Assembly: GCA_946902875.1 (NCBI GenBank)
Contig: OX336353.1
Span: 17,063,151-17,127,150 of the forward strand
DNA: 64,000 nt
Source of the DNA: Nematopogon swammerdamellus
Lineage: Eukaryota > Arthropoda > Insecta > Lepidoptera > Adelidae
Direction of reading: 5' to 3'
Under the pieces are notes generated by a model, which was not told the DNA's origin, did no database searches, and was given only the letters and a program-made list of their open reading frames with translations. This document shows, in pieces, positions 9,507 to 21,459 of this stretch; the first letter of the stretch is position 1; each line of letters begins with the position of its first letter. Both the position numbers and the translations under genes were made by a program.

Positions 9507-10985
9507 GCTTGTCACGTAGTGAATTTTAATAGCGGACTGTCGAAATGCCGTTTACCGAAGTGTCAGAGACACATTGCCAGTACGGAGGAAAATACTCCGT
9601 ACTAAGGCTACGCTACACGTGAGACGTCCGTTACTATTCAATATTATTACTGCCAACCTACATTTCTGAAAATTCAATCACACATATCTCGGCGTACTAC
9701 ACTCTCACTACGTAACCGAGCACCCATTATAGCATCATTTACCGAGCGTGAATTTCCACGATCTCTTCCCGCTGTCAGCCCATACTAAAATTATACATTG
9801 TTTGACGTAACGAAAAAGATCTCAAGCGTCTGTATGGAATTTCTGTTTGCTGAATTTGGCAACACCGCACATCGCGGTGTTGATTAATGGGTTGCCAGGC
9901 GGTTGAAATATATCCCAAATAGACGGGAATTCACATTCGCCTCGGTTGTATTTATCTTACATGTTAATTCAGACATCATCGGAGGACCCCTAGTAGAGGT
10001 CCATTATTATCAACAAATGGTGTTACAGGCCTTCAGCCACTTAGATTCAGGTAACCACATACAGTGCGCGTCATTGCGTGCTAGCCGACTTCATTCCGCA
10101 GCCACACCACAAACGCGCGCTGTCGTCTATAAAAAGCGGGACTCAGTGAAACAAGACTTCACTTCTTCTGTTAAATAATTCTCCGCTACAAGATAAAATA
10201 TAACGCGCTCGATCTGCCGCCGTGAGTCTTATTAGTCTTCCTCGCGACCGTGCCATTGTCAACGAGCCGCGGCGCTGCACACCGCCGTCGGTCACGCGTC
10301 GTCGAGTCTCCCTCACGGACGCTTGCAGCCGCACATCTCAGCGTTGAGACAGGAGTCCCCACAGCCAGGGTTACGGGTAACATTATAATCTCTTCAGCTC
10401 TGCCTTGCCTGTCGCTTGTGAGACAGCGCCGGCCTAGCGGTTGTCGTTGCGCTTCACGCTCAAAACGTATAACGCCCATCTGTGTATTTTCTCTCCTCCC
10501 ATCCACAGGGCACCTTGATATGTGTGCATTATTTAATGTGGGTGTGTTTGTGTGTGTGTGTGTACAGCTTCTACGTCTACACGTAGTCCCTTCTACGTTT
10601 CCACGTAGACTTCCACGATTCTACGTTCTCCGTCCGAGGACGCCTGCATCATCTGCGACGGCATAGCCGGTACGAGCCACCTGGGCCCTACTCCTCGTCC
10701 GGCTGTTCCGAAGCAGAACATTGTGAAGAGGGTGGAGATCGAGCGACGCGTCGGAGGCTTCGTGTCGGCCTTCCTGCGAAGACCTTCGTCTCCCTTCCGA
10801 AGCTAAGTTCTCGGATAGAATTATAGCTCTAATCGATTAGCTCGGCCGTCACCCCTACGATGCTCAAGTGATTCTGAAAACTCACACCCTGTCTCTTTAT
10901 ATAACAATCTTGTATTACAAGGAATAAATGATAACTTTATATTTCTGAGCGTATTTTCATTATTTAATCCCCCTTTTTTGTCTCA
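9507..10985. other. unassigned, with promoter-like and poly(A)-like signals
   Basis: Not a recognised repeat. It has a TATA box near 10130, a GC-rich middle with short ORFs on both strands, a TG microsatellite (10540-10565), a repeated TCTACGT...CACGTAG patch (10565-10630) and AATAAATG at about 10922. The order would fit a solo LTR or an unknown non-coding transcript. No protein motif is seen. Confidence 0.3.
10128..10170 (+). promoter_or_regulatory. candidate Pol II core promoter
   Basis: TATAAAAAGCGGG is followed about 25 bp on by CTCAGTG, matching the arthropod initiator TCAGT at the usual distance. Whether it drives anything is unknown. Confidence 0.35.
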
Positions 10986-11142
10986 GGCTATGTAAATAGT
11001 TCGTGTTTTCCGTCCGTTTCAGTGTAGCCGACATGAAATGAAGGGAAGCACTCACATGGCACCTAGTTCATCCGGTGTTATGGGCTGACATCACGGATGT
11101 TGTTGGTGATGTAGCCAACCATGTCAGTTTCCATAAAAAAAA
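10986..11142 (+). mobile_element. SINE B, 3' end
   Basis: Body from GGCTATGTAAATAG to GTCAGTTTCCAT plus poly(A). Confidence 0.8.
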
Positions 11143-11947
11143 GAAGAAAAAAAAGAAACAAACCTGTAAAATGTCTCGGAATCGACAGAGATCTTCTTAC
11201 TTAAAAAAAATATATATGTTTTTTCATTTCAAACACGCCGATTCATTCATTGCACCACCGAATCTGCCGAAGCCAAGGTTCTACATAATGATTTCCACTT
11301 TTGAAGCTGTCTGTAGACACTTGGCACCTATTTTCATTAGCACATCGCATTCACGCTAAGCCCATATATTCACACGAGGAGCACCGGTGGTACGGGGGCA
11401 GAATATAGATTGCACCTCGCGCTGCAATTGCATTTTGCAGCTTCGTGAAACCACGTGTCTAACTTGTGCCGGTGTGAGCACGATTAACGACAGCGCCTCG
11501 TCCTATAGTCCCGTTTCACACTTTTTGTTTTTAATGTTTCGTATCAATACGGCCGCAAATCCGGCCGTATTGCGTACCGCTGAAGGCCGGGGATCAATGG
11601 AGGAGAATTGCAGAGGCGTATGTCCAGCAGTGGCCGCTTACATGCTGACTGACGTCACGGTCTGCGTAAACGCTACCAGCTTTTATACCACTTTAAATGC
11701 CCTGCTTGGCGTCTTTTACGACATGCACGGGTAGCGATGCTGTGGGACTTGTTATTTTGAAGTAGGTGCCGGATCTAAACGATACAAGAGAACCTATTCT
11801 TCGCAAACCCTTAATTGTGGTGATAGCGACACCTATCCCACAACTGAATAATAAAGATCGATAATAACCGACATCGCTTCGCGACGAAGAAACAGAAAGA
11901 TTCACTAGCACACCAACAGGTGGCGAATAACGAGTAATTAAGAATTT
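11143..11947. other. unassigned sequence
   Basis: Short ORFs (up to 115 aa) without recognisable domains. Near 11540-11570 ATACGGCCGCAAATCCGGCCGTAT forms a GC-rich hairpin. Confidence 0.3.
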
Positions 11948-12262
11948 CCGTGTGGTGCCGGTACTTAAAAAGAATAGCCCCACTGCATCTCTCCCCGTGC
12001 ATGTCGTAAAAGGCGACTAAGGGATAAGGACAAGATGTCGTGCTAAAGGGCGACAGAGTAGCTACGTCTCACCTTGGCACGGTCCTTCCACCGAATCATG
12101 CAGCAGATGGCCCTTCGTGCCTTACTTGCTGCTTGATAGTTATCTTGTCCGAATACATTTGGTGTACAAATGTGTAAAAATGTGTACAAATTTTGGTGGT
12201 GAATGCTGTGCTGTAATTTACATGAGCTCTTGCAGCACAATACAGATTACTCTTCTGACAGC
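11948..12262 (+). repeat. repeat C
   Basis: Nearly complete: GTGTGGTGCCGGTACTT to ATTACTCTTCTG, with a small duplication of ATGTGTACAAAT at 12150-12190. Confidence 0.75.
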
Positions 12263-12817
12263 ACCTGGATGAGTCATTGGCATGGTGCCTGCCCTGTCAG
12301 ATTTAATATATTTAAATCACGCACCTTTCAAACATTAATCTAAAGCCAACTTTAAACCCTTCCTGTGGAACCGTAAAGCGAGCCTCAGACCCGTCCTGGG
12401 GGCACTAAAGTGTAAGCGCTGGATTTTGGAGTTACGACCCATCTCCTCGTTTTTACTACCCGTCTGCGCACCAGTTACGACCGCCAGCTCATTAATTATG
12501 AGTTGTGGGGAATCTTTTTGATAGCCATGCGTTTTAAATCGAGCCCCTGCTTGGACTTTTATTATATAGGCCAAAGAGCGAAGGCTTAAGTAAAATTGTT
12601 ATCGCTTTTGTAAACCACGAATGTACTACTATCAATATTCACACTCAAATATTTTGCTACCACCAACTTATATTTCACAAAATGAGAATCTAAAACATCC
12701 AAAGGTTGACTAGAAGAAATATTTAGAACTCTACACTGTCTCTGACTGACTGACTTGACCCTGAAAACCAATGACTGGCTTGAGCAGTAGGTAGACCCAT
12801 TGACTACTGCTCAAGCC
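12263..12817. other. unassigned sequence
   Basis: Minus-strand ORFs at 12335-12574 and 12586-12771 are short and unrecognised. At 12770-12815 GACTGGCTTGAGCAGTAG and CTACTGCTCAAGCC form an inverted repeat. Confidence 0.3.
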
Positions 12818-12965
12818 TAAGTCTATTTAGCGTGATGGTATATAGCCTATAGTGAGCCTCAAGAACTACTCTTTACATTGTACATAATTAACCTCAAACA
12901 TACATACATACAGACGTTCCCTTTTATAAGATGTAGAGAAGATAGATATCGTCCATCGGATGATG
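12818..12965 (+). repeat. repeat D, fragment
   Basis: TTTAGCGTGATGGTATATAG...CCTCAAACATACATAC...TATAAGATGTAGAG, with an internal deletion relative to 20930-21360. Confidence 0.65.
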
Positions 12966-13142
12966 ACCATAAGGCATACTGCATAGCCAAAACCACAATT
13001 TCTTGTGAAACCACTCTGAGATTTGTCATACTTGGAGATGGACTATAAGGTCGTCCAATTTATTGGTAACTATGCCTTTTGAAGACACCACAGATGTCTT
13101 TAAGTTAAACGAAACGGGTACACTGAACTGGATGGAAATCAC

Positions 13143-13290
13143 TAAATATTTACAAAGCCGTTGCGACCGACTTTTCATTCAGTGCGGTGGTACCAACCCG
13201 GCCCGGGCGGGTTAAACCCTACCAACTAGTAAGATAAGAAGGGAAGGAACCTACAACCCATCCAAGTACTGACCGCGCCCAGTGTGCTTA
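13143..13290 (-). mobile_element. SINE B, fragment
   Basis: Reverse copy covering mid-body back to the 5S-like stretch (CCATCCAAGTACTGACCGCG); the B-box region is deleted. Confidence 0.75.
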
Positions 13291-14489
13291 TGTCCCTTAG
13301 ACTACTTACTGGAAAATATGAAGGGGGTTTATTCTTTTATGGCACGAATGTTATAAAATCGTAACGCATTGTTGATATTCGCAAATGGTGACTTTCCTTC
13401 ATTATTTCAATTCACCAAGTTGGTCGACGTTTTAAGAAAGTATAACTGTGTACTTAGCGCATCCCTGCTCCTACCAAAATTCCGCTACACATACCTAGGT
13501 ATGCTCGCCGTGCGGGTAGCTTCGAAAGAAGAGAGGCAGACGAAGGAAAAAAGTGTACGGGGCCGCTAGTTAGCGGACGACCACGCGAGCGCGAGCCACG
13601 TCAAGTACGGAAGCAACGAAATAAGGGATTTTATAAGGGTTTGAAACGGGTTACCGACAGGAGTGTATGTATAGTTGGTGTGATTGCGACAGAGACGTTT
13701 TATAGTGACTAAGTTAAGTTAATTCGTGAGGATTCGGACGCTGCAGAGCACGCCGGCTCTGCAGTTTCTGGCGGTGGTGTACTTCCGGCTGTCTGCGAGG
13801 TTTCTGGAGACCTACTTCGCCCGGTGAGTGAGCAAATTACCAACCTTTTCTGTCCCTGCGCTAAGTACACGCTACAAAAGTATCAAACGACGGAGAAAGA
13901 TATAAAGTTCTGTACAGTGAATTCTCGTGCGCTCTTCCTTCGCCTTATAAAGATTTTTCGCGGCTTATAAAAATTGTTCGCTATACTGTGGACAGTTCAG
14001 AAGTTTATTTTCGACAGAAAAATATGCAGTTCGTCCGACATTTTCAACGGAAGGATAGGTATCTCTCAAGGAAAAACCTTTACCTCTCGGTTCGCAGCTG
14101 TACAAAGATATTCTCAACATCAAGAAAATGTTTTATTTTGGAGTCAGCAAGCAATACAGAAACGTCTTTGCCTTTCTTCCATACATAAACTTTACCTCCG
14201 TTTTCGCCAATTTACGAGTTTTCCAACAACCAATTTGAAGGGTCATCATCCGGGCCTCCCTTTATTGATCTTTAAAAGACTTCTTAACTTTTCCTCTTAG
14301 TGAAATTGTCCAGGAGACATCTTTTGTTGGCTTGGTGGAACGAGACAATAATATAAAGTGATTTCTTATCGGTGTTTAAGTCTGGTAAATCATCCTTCAT
14401 TGTGGGGAAAACATTATTTAGCATTTGATATTTTTTAGTTTTGATACAGCCTTCCTCCAGGAGATTCTGGAGCCAAAATCATCAAATTG
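13291..14489. other. unassigned, exon-like patch
   Basis: At 13745-13770 CTGCAGAGC and GCTCTGCAG form a hairpin. At about 13825 CCCG|GTGAGTG is a good 5' splice site after a stretch open in one frame. The 13974-14480 part has dense short ORFs on both strands that look like decayed coding sequence, but I cannot name it. Confidence 0.25.
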
Positions 14490-14882
14490 TCAGCCTCGAT
14501 AGCTCAGTGGTGCAGACAGTCAACTGTCGCTATTGAATATTAAGCAACGCTGGGTGCGGTAAGTACTTGGATGGGTGACCGCTGACCGTTGGAGGCTGAC
14601 CGAGGTTCGGATTCCTCGTAAAACTGTAGGTCCCTTCCCTCCTAATCTTACTTGGTGGTAGGGTTTAACCTGCCCGGGTTGGTACCACCACACTGAATGA
14701 AACGTCGGTCGAAACGGCTATGTAAATAGTTTGTGTTTTCCGACCAGTTCAGTGTAGCCGGCACGATCAAAGGGGGAAGCACTGACATGGCACCTAGTTC
14801 ACCGGGTGTTATGGGCTGACATCACGGACGTTGTAGGTGATGTAGTTAACCGTGTCAGTTTCCATAAAAAAAAAAAAAAAAA
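14490..14882 (+). mobile_element. SINE B, full length
   Basis: Almost identical to 8414-8799, including the 5S-like insert, with a poly(A) tail of about 18 A. The high similarity of the two full copies suggests recent activity. Confidence 0.9.
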
Positions 14883-14934
14883 TAACTTTGCCCCTTTAAC
14901 CCTTGCCATATTTCTTCTTCACTTACTCTCATCA

Positions 14935-15115
14935 ATCACCCAAAGGTTGACTCACTTAGAAATCACTTAAAGTGATAAGTCCGCCTTTGCACGCTACTTT
15001 CCTCTTGTTTCTGTGCTAATTATTGTTAACTTCTATTGCTCTTCTGTATGTTATCTTCTGTCTTGTGTATCTCTGTGTTTTTGTGTGCAATAAAGCATTT
15101 CTATTCTTTTCTAAC
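14935..15115 (+). repeat. tail family E
   Basis: GGTTGACTCACTTAGAAATCAC, AGTGATAAGTCCGCC and TGTGTGCAATAAAGC in order. A LINE or SINE 3' end. Confidence 0.6.
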
Positions 15116-15284
15116 TTTTACGTTTTGAATTTTTTCCAAATCTATTTTTTCTGACTTTTCCAGATCCTCATACATTTGGTGGTAAATTCGAAAAAAATAT
15201 GGGGATCATGAAATTTGTCTTCGTAGCTATATTTATAAAATAAAACATGTATTCCTTCTCCCTTTCACTTGCACTACCCACACT

Positions 15285-15400
15285 TCTTTCTCATTGTATT
15301 CCTCATCAAACAAAAGGTTCAAAGTGGAAGAAACTACTTGCAGTGATAAGTCCGCATTCACGCACTCTTGTACTCTCGCGTACTGTTCTTCCCAGTTTTT
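15285..15400 (+). repeat. tail family E, second copy
   Basis: CTCATTGTATTCCTCATC ... AGTGATAAGTCCGCATTC; lacks the AATAAAG end. Confidence 0.55.
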
Positions 15401-15852
15401 GTTTATAGATTACAGTCCTGAAATAGCTAAATGCTATAACGAAACCTACTGAATACGCATTTTACAATTCGGTCGCGGTCGAATTTGAAATTCGTCTCGT
15501 TCACAATTTCATTTGCAACTCGACCACAGATCAGAGAAGTAGGATTTCTGTGAACTCGACATATTCAGAGAACGCCCCCTATGGACCGGACAGCGGTAGT
15601 GTGGGTGGTCCGACAGCAACATGCATCCATATTGCCCGTTTTACGACCACTTCTGCCCGTTACAATGCGATTTATAGTCGTCAAACGTTACCCGCGCGGG
15701 CTCGACCCGCCTCCCGATCCGCCGATAACGGGATTCCTACTAAGATCGCGAAAGATCAGTGGGCTCTGCGTGGTGGGCAGCTCACACGAAAGACTGACAA
15801 CCACATGACAACTGTTATAGCGCCTATTGGTATGAGTTTTAGGTACTTATAC
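15401..15852. other. unassigned sequence
   Basis: Overlapping plus-strand ORFs of 75-107 aa without known domain; the longer one runs into a SINE, so a real gene is unlikely. Confidence 0.3.
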
Positions 15853-16120
15853 TTTTTTTTTAATGGAAACTGACACGGTTGGCTACATCACCTACAACAT
15901 CCGTGATGTCAGCCCATAACACCGGGTGAACTAGGTAGGTGCCATGTCAGTGCTACTCTTCGATTGTGCCGGCTACACTGAACTGGACGGAAAACACAAC
16001 CTATTTACATAGCCGTTTCGCCCGATGTTTCATTCAGTGCGGTGGTACCAACCCGGGTGGGTTGAACCACCGAGTAAGGTAGGAAGGGAAGGGACCTACA
16101 GTTTTACGTGGAATCCGAAC
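15853..16120 (-). mobile_element. SINE B, body
   Basis: Reverse copy from the T tract through GGTTGGCTACATCACC to the B-box region (GTGGAATCCGAAC). Head missing. Confidence 0.8.
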
Positions 16121-16333
16121 TCTCCCGGAATATGCACTCTCCCGTAGTACATGTTGTTTTAAGCGAGCGAACTGATTGACATAAAGTAGCTTTCAAATAA
16201 ATACGGCGTAGATTAATTACGATTATGATTTAAAGTGAGAGAGTTAAGGTCCCTGAGCCCTGTTCTCTCTGTGACCTAGGAAGATCTATTGTGATCTCTC
16301 AAAGTTTAGAGCTCACCCCCAAGTCCGATTTCC

Positions 16334-16710
16334 GCTATGAACCGAGTTATATTCACAGCGTAGCTATGAACCGAGTTATATTCACAGCGTAGCTATGAAC
16401 CGAGTTATATTCACAGCGTAGCTATGAACCGAGTTATATTCACAGCGTAGCTATGAACCGAGTTATATTCACAGCGTAGCTATGAACCGAGTTATATTCA
16501 CAGCGTAGCTATGAACCGAGTTATATTCACAGCGTATCTATGAAGCGAGTTATATTCACAGCGTAGCTATGGACCGAGTTATATTCACAGCTTAGCTATG
16601 GACCGAGTTATATTCGCAGCGTAGCTATGAACCGATTTATATTCACAGCGCATCTATGAACCGAGTTATATTCACAGCGTAGCTATGAACCGAGTTATAT
16701 TCGCAGCGTA
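16334..16710. repeat. 29-bp minisatellite, 13 copies
   Basis: Exactly 377 bp = 13 x 29. The unit reads GCTATGAACCGAGTTATATT followed by CACAGCGTA. The first six to seven units are identical; later ones carry single changes (GGACC, TTCGC, CTTAG). No indel has broken the phase. Confidence 0.95.
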
Positions 16711-16866
16711 GTTATCCCAGCCGGAATGTAAACCGCTTACGTACGTCCCATCCAACATTCATTAACATGAGCGGAAAAACTATCCAGTTTGGCGGCCTAA
16801 GCTACTCGTAAGAGATGTTGCCCAGTCAACTAAGAGTCAATAAAAATAAATTCCGCATTTTTTTGT

Positions 16867-17214
16867 ACACCTACAACATCCGTGATGTCAGCCCATAACA
16901 TCGGGTCAACTAGATGCCATGTCAGTGCTTCCCTTCATTTCATGTCGGCTACACTGAACTGGGTGGAAAACACGAACTATTTACATAGCCGTTTCAAACG
17001 ACGTTTCATTCAGGGCGGTGGTAGCAACCCGGGCGGAAGAAAACCTACCACCTAGTAAGGTAAGAAGGGATAAGGGACCTACAGTTTTATGTGGAATCAT
17101 CCGAAGCACGGTCTGCCTCCAACGGTCGAGCGGTCAACCGTCTAAGTACTGGCCGCGCTCAGGGTTGCTTGACAACCAGTCGACCGACCGCACCACTGAG
17201 CTACCGAGGCTGAC
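16867..17214 (-). mobile_element. SINE B, near full length
   Basis: Reverse copy from CACCTACAACATCCG to GCTACCGAGGCTGACAA. The 5S-like and A-box regions are present but diverged (CGTCTAAGTACTGGCCGCG). Confidence 0.8.
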
Positions 17215-17433
17215 AATGGAAGGCGCATCAGTCTGAGGAAACTGTTACTGGATAAATGTTTAAAATGTAATATGCCTCGACCTCGCACAGGTCCTTTAAC
17301 CAACAGAAGCACCTCCTCTCAATTTCCTCCAAGTTCGAAGGCGGTGCTCCTGTCGGCATTATTAAAACAAGCGGGTGCAATCCCTGCCCCCTCCGCCTCC
17401 TCTCCTCGCCTCTACGGGTGCATAATTATCCCA

Positions 17434-17796
17434 TTTTTTAATGTTTCCGTATTCCGTACGGAAGCCTATTACTAAGCCTCCGCCGTCCGTCCGTCCGTCC
17501 GTCTGTGCGAGGGCTGTATCTCTTGAACCGTAATAGGTATCCCGTTGAAATTTTCACAGAATATGTGTTACTATGGCCGATATAACAACAAATAAGAAAA
17601 ATAAAACGATGTTAACAATTAAGGGGGGCTCCCATACAACAAATGTACGAAGAATCGATTAGTCAAACTATTGAATAATAGATGGCGCCACAGGCTTTAT
17701 ACATTGCATTGTTGAAAGACAAAAGATAGGCGGATAATAGCGGATAGATACGGAAACCTCCGTGCGCAAGTAAAACTCGCACTTAACAGATTTTTA
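17434..17796 (-). mobile_element. repeat L
   Basis: Reverse copy with a CCGT microsatellite at 17487-17505, GGGGGGCTCCCATACAA and a degraded end (GTAAAACTCGCACTTAAC). Confidence 0.7.
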
Positions 17797-17913
17797 TTTA
17801 TGGAAACTGACACGTTTGGCTTCATCATTTGCAACATCCGTGATGTCAGTCCATAACACCGGGTGAACTTGGTGACACGTCAGTGCTTCCCTTCGGTCGT
17901 GCCGGCTACACTG
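17797..17913 (-). mobile_element. SINE B, 3' end
   Basis: TTATGGAAACTGACACG to GCCGGCTACACTG, abutting repeat L. Confidence 0.75.
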
Positions 17914-17974
17914 CACACACACGTGTAATGTAAATTATGAGTTTATGTCTGCAATTATATGCTGATTATCTCTA

Positions 17975-18256
17975 TCTCTACTTCTTATTAAGGTGAACGT
18001 CTGTCTGTATGTATATATGTTTGAGGTAAACTCCGGAACCACTGAACAGATTTTCATGCGGTCTGCACCTATGGCTCAATATTAGGCTATGTACCATTAC
18101 ACTTAGCCTTAGGGATGAGCAGTATCAATGAATCAGATTGGACGGGAGAGGGGGATAGAATATAAGAGAAGAGATAATGTATTATCATATTTGCGTTCAA
18201 ATCGGATTTGCTATTAAAACGAGTCTACCGCGGGCGAAGCCGCGGACAAAAGCTAG
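17975..18256 (-). repeat. repeat D
   Basis: From TATCTCTATCTCTAC through GGTAAACTCCGGAACCACTG to CGCGGGCGAAGCCGCGGAC and AAAGCTAGTA. This orientation puts CTAGCTTTTGTCCGCGGCTTC at the start of the element. Confidence 0.7.
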
Positions 18257-18285
18257 TATTATAACTGTATAACAAATGAGATGGT

Positions 18286-18840
18286 TTGGCTTATTTGTTA
18301 GCCTGTATGTTCTGTCAAAGGCCTCGCCCTGAGGATTATTGCAAGAACTGCAAGTCCGAAAGTTTGGCCGCACAACGAAACAAAAATGCCTTCAGAAATG
18401 AGTTGGAAGATACAGGAAGAAAGCACTTCAAATTAATGCCCTCTTTACTTATTGGCGTCCTTGGACTCTATCCAGCGCCGCGCCATCCGTCTAATTGGTG
18501 ATCCCAAGCTCACGGATGGACTCGGATCATTGCATTGCGCCACAGGCGAATAATCGGTTCTCTTTTATAGGTACTGGCACGATCGGTGCTCTGATGAATT
18601 GGCTTCCCGCATCCCTCCTGCCCCGATCCGTCTCCGCCACACCCGCCGGACTCGCTCGGAACATCCACATGTTGTTGACACACAACTTATAACACATCGT
18701 TCTTCGAAATCATTCTGTGAGTGCGTTCCCTACCACCTAAAACCTGGGGATCTTCAAAAGGCGTGTTAATAAATTAGACGACGACCTTTTAATCCGCCTC
18801 ATAGCCGGAATGGCGCCTCTCTGAGCGTCGTTTCGCGAGG
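18286..18840 (+). pseudogene. decayed LINE reverse transcriptase C-terminus
   Basis: Read with frameshifts and stops, the strand encodes LDSIQRRAIRLIGDPKLTDG (from about 18465), then VLFYRYWHDRCSDEL and ADELASRIP-like text, then CVPYHLKPGDLQKAC (about 18720-18765). This is the usual 3' end of jockey/CR1-type RT proteins in insects. Catalytic motifs are absent, so only the C-terminal remnant is left. Confidence 0.65.
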
Positions 18841-18959
18841 AATTGTGTTATTGGCTGTGTCTGATCTTCTGTAGGAGTATTGGGCACAGACACCCGCGCT
18901 GGCTGTCTATATTAAAAAAAATCACCACTGGGACTGTACTGACCGGATTGTAGACCTGA

Positions 18960-19612
18960 CCAATCTCTCCTGCTATATCAAGTTCGTTCCGTAAGCTCCG
19001 TGAGGGCCAGAGAGTAAGAAATAATTCTGGCATTCTGGCATATTCCATATCGACCTGCTCGCCGATTGGAGTGTCTCGCTGTCCGATATTTAGTGCCCCT
19101 ATCCACCCTATCCACAAACTGCGCTATTTTCTGGAGAATTCGGTTCCCTAAGTTCCGTGAGGGCCAGAGAGTAAGAAATAATTCTGCCATTCTGGCATAT
19201 TCCATATATCGCTCTGCTCCCCGATTGGAGTGTCTCGCTATCCGATATTTAGTGCCCCTATCCACCCATCCACAAACTGCGCTATTGTCTGGAGAATTCG
19301 GTCCCCTAAGTTCCGTGAGGGCCAGAGAGTAAGAAATAATTCTGGCATTCTGGCATATTCCATATATTGCTCTGCTCCCCGATTGGAGTGTCTCGCTGTC
19401 CGATATTTAGTGCACCTATCCACCCTATCCACCAACTGCGCTATTGTCTGGAGAATTTCGTCTCCTAAGTTTCGCGAGGGCCAGAGAGTAAGAAATAATT
19501 CTGGCATATTCCATATATCGCCCTGCTCCCCGATTGGAGTGTCTCGCTGTCCGATATTTAGTGCCCCTATCCACCCTATCCACAAACTGCGCTATTGTCT
19601 GCAGAATTGGAA
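18960..19612. repeat. 158-bp tandem repeat, about 4 copies
   Basis: GAGGGCCAGAGAGTAAG recurs at about 19002, 19159, 19317 and 19476, spacings 157-159 bp. Units carry GATTGGAGTGTCTCGCTGTC and CTATCCACCC. ORFs of up to 162 aa on both strands are by-products of the repeat. Confidence 0.9.
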
Positions 19613-20224
19613 CTGCGACCCAGTTGCGGAGCGCTTTGTCTCCGCCTCCCATTGTGTCAGATGCCTCCGCGCTTTCCAACTGCGCGATGCCGAGGCGGAC
19701 CCAGCATTTTCCTTGTGATGTTGTGATCTGTTGTTCACGGTTGTCTAGTCAAAAATATTGATGCTTAGACAGATGTTCAACTTGTTAGTGGTAGGGTCAT
19801 ACTCTTACTCGTCTGGATCGATACCGCTGCACTGAATGAGGAACGATCCCAACAGCTATGAAATTTCATTATTCTGGCGTTTACACGTGGTCCCACTACT
19901 TTGACCCACTGGTGGGTTTATCTATTTATATATTTATTTATTTAAGGTTCACCAACAGGTCGGACACATTTACATTCAAGTACGAATATGTATAAGTACA
20001 ACATATTTAAAGCTATAGTGTGGACCCAATGACGGGCAAACACCTCCTTCAATATTTGCTGGTATCACATTGCTTATAAATATATAATTTCTTCTACCCA
20101 CCTAGAACAAAAACTAAAAATGACTGCCGAGTAACTGCTCGCATGAAAAGTACCAGGAGCCCATAGGAGCCAAACGATGCTGTGGCGAAACGCAACGCAG
20201 CACGGCTATTTCACGGCTGGTTCA
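19613..20224. other. unassigned, with repeat scraps
   Basis: 19785-19900 is a diverged SINE body (TGGTAGGGTC...CACTGAATGAGG). 19925-19975 (TTTATTTATTTAAGGTTCACC) looks like a LINE 3' tail in reverse. Nothing else recognised. Confidence 0.4.
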
Positions 20225-20692
20225 CGGGTATTTTTTTCCTCCGTAGCAGTAGTCCCACTGCACCGTGTAGCCAGTACGACCAAAGGCAAGCACTGACATG
20301 ACACCTAGTTCACCGAGGTTTTATGGGCTGACATCACGGGTGCAGTACAGTAAGTGATCATAAGCACACCTGAGCGCGGTAAGTACTTGGATGGGAAACC
20401 GTTCGACCGTTGGAGGATGACCGTGGTTTGGATTCCACGTAAAACTGTAGGTCCCTTCCTTACCTTACTAATGTAGGTGTTAGGGTTTAACCCGCGCGGG
20501 TTGATACCACCGCACAGAATGAAAGGTCGGTTGAAACGGCTGTGTAAATAGTTCGTGTTTTTCGTCCAGCTCAGTGTAGCCGGCACGACCGAAGGGAAGC
20601 ACTGACATAGCATCTAGTTCACCGAGGTGTTATGGGCTGACATCAAGAATGTTGTAGGTGATGTAGCCAACCGTGTCCGTTTCTATAAACAA
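20225..20692 (+). mobile_element. two SINE B pieces in tandem
   Basis: 20225-20339 is a 3' body piece ending at GGGCTGACATCACGG. From 20351 a second copy starts in the 5S-like region (TAAGCACACCTGAGCGCGG) and runs to GTGTCCGTTTCTATAAAC. The tandem layout suggests one SINE inserted next to another. Confidence 0.75.
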
Positions 20693-20929
20693 ATACCACT
20701 TGGCATAGCTCCGCGCTCCATCGGGTTCAAAATTCACCCAAGCATCTTTTCATACCCCAAGCGCCTTCAAGAAAATAGTCTCTATCTCGCTGGTCGGGGT
20801 TCTGAGCGATTTTTCACCATCCACTACTCGTTAAAAGTTTTCAAAAGTGTGGCACCGCGTAGCGGAGTTACCATCGCTCTCCTCTCTCGTGGCGCAATCC
20901 TCAATATTCTTCACTAGCTTTTATCAGCA

Positions 20930-21360
20930 GCTTCGCTCGCGGTAGGCTCGGTTTACTAGCAAATCCGATTTAAACGCAAATATGATAATAAACTATCGCT
21001 TCTCTTATATTCTCTCTCTCTCTCCCTCTATCTCTCTATCCCTCCCTCCCCTCCCTTACCCTGATACCCTCCCTCGCCTCCTCCCCTCCTACCCCCTCCC
21101 CTCCGTCCTTCTCTCCCCTGTCCATCCGGTGCGGTCTACCATTCGACACTTGTTCATACTATACTTTCTTTTATACTGCTCGGCCCTATTGCTGTTTAGC
21201 GTGATGGTATAGCCTATAGTGAGCAACTACTCTTTACATTGATGCAAACGGCATCAAAATCTGTTCAGTGGTTCCGGAGTTTACCTCAAACACACATACA
21301 TACAGACAGACGTTCCCTTTTATAAGAAGTAGAGAAGATAAAGATAGAGATAGAGATTAA
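20930..21360 (+). repeat. repeat D with polypyrimidine tract
   Basis: CTTCGCTCGCGGTAGGCTC to ATAAGAAGTAGAGAAGATA. 21007-21125 is an almost pure C/T strand, an expansion of TCTCTC and CCCTCC words not seen at this length in the other copies. Confidence 0.75.
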
Positions 21361-21459
21361 ACCTAGTTTTCCACTCTTCGTACAGTACGGTTTTCGTTAG
21401 AAATATGGGGCAGAGTTTTATTACTCTGGTGCTCTGAATGGGTCTGGTAACTTGTATTT

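Noticed and set aside
9900..10960. Complete LTR retrotransposon
   Set aside because: No gag-pol coding, no paired LTR and no clear TG...CA ends; left as unassigned.
16334..16710. Possible CRISPR array
   Set aside because: Units are contiguous 29-mers with no unique spacers, in a eukaryotic context.
18848..19718. Overlapping ORFs of up to 162 aa on both strands
   Set aside because: By-products of the 158-bp tandem repeat; the two strands mirror each other.
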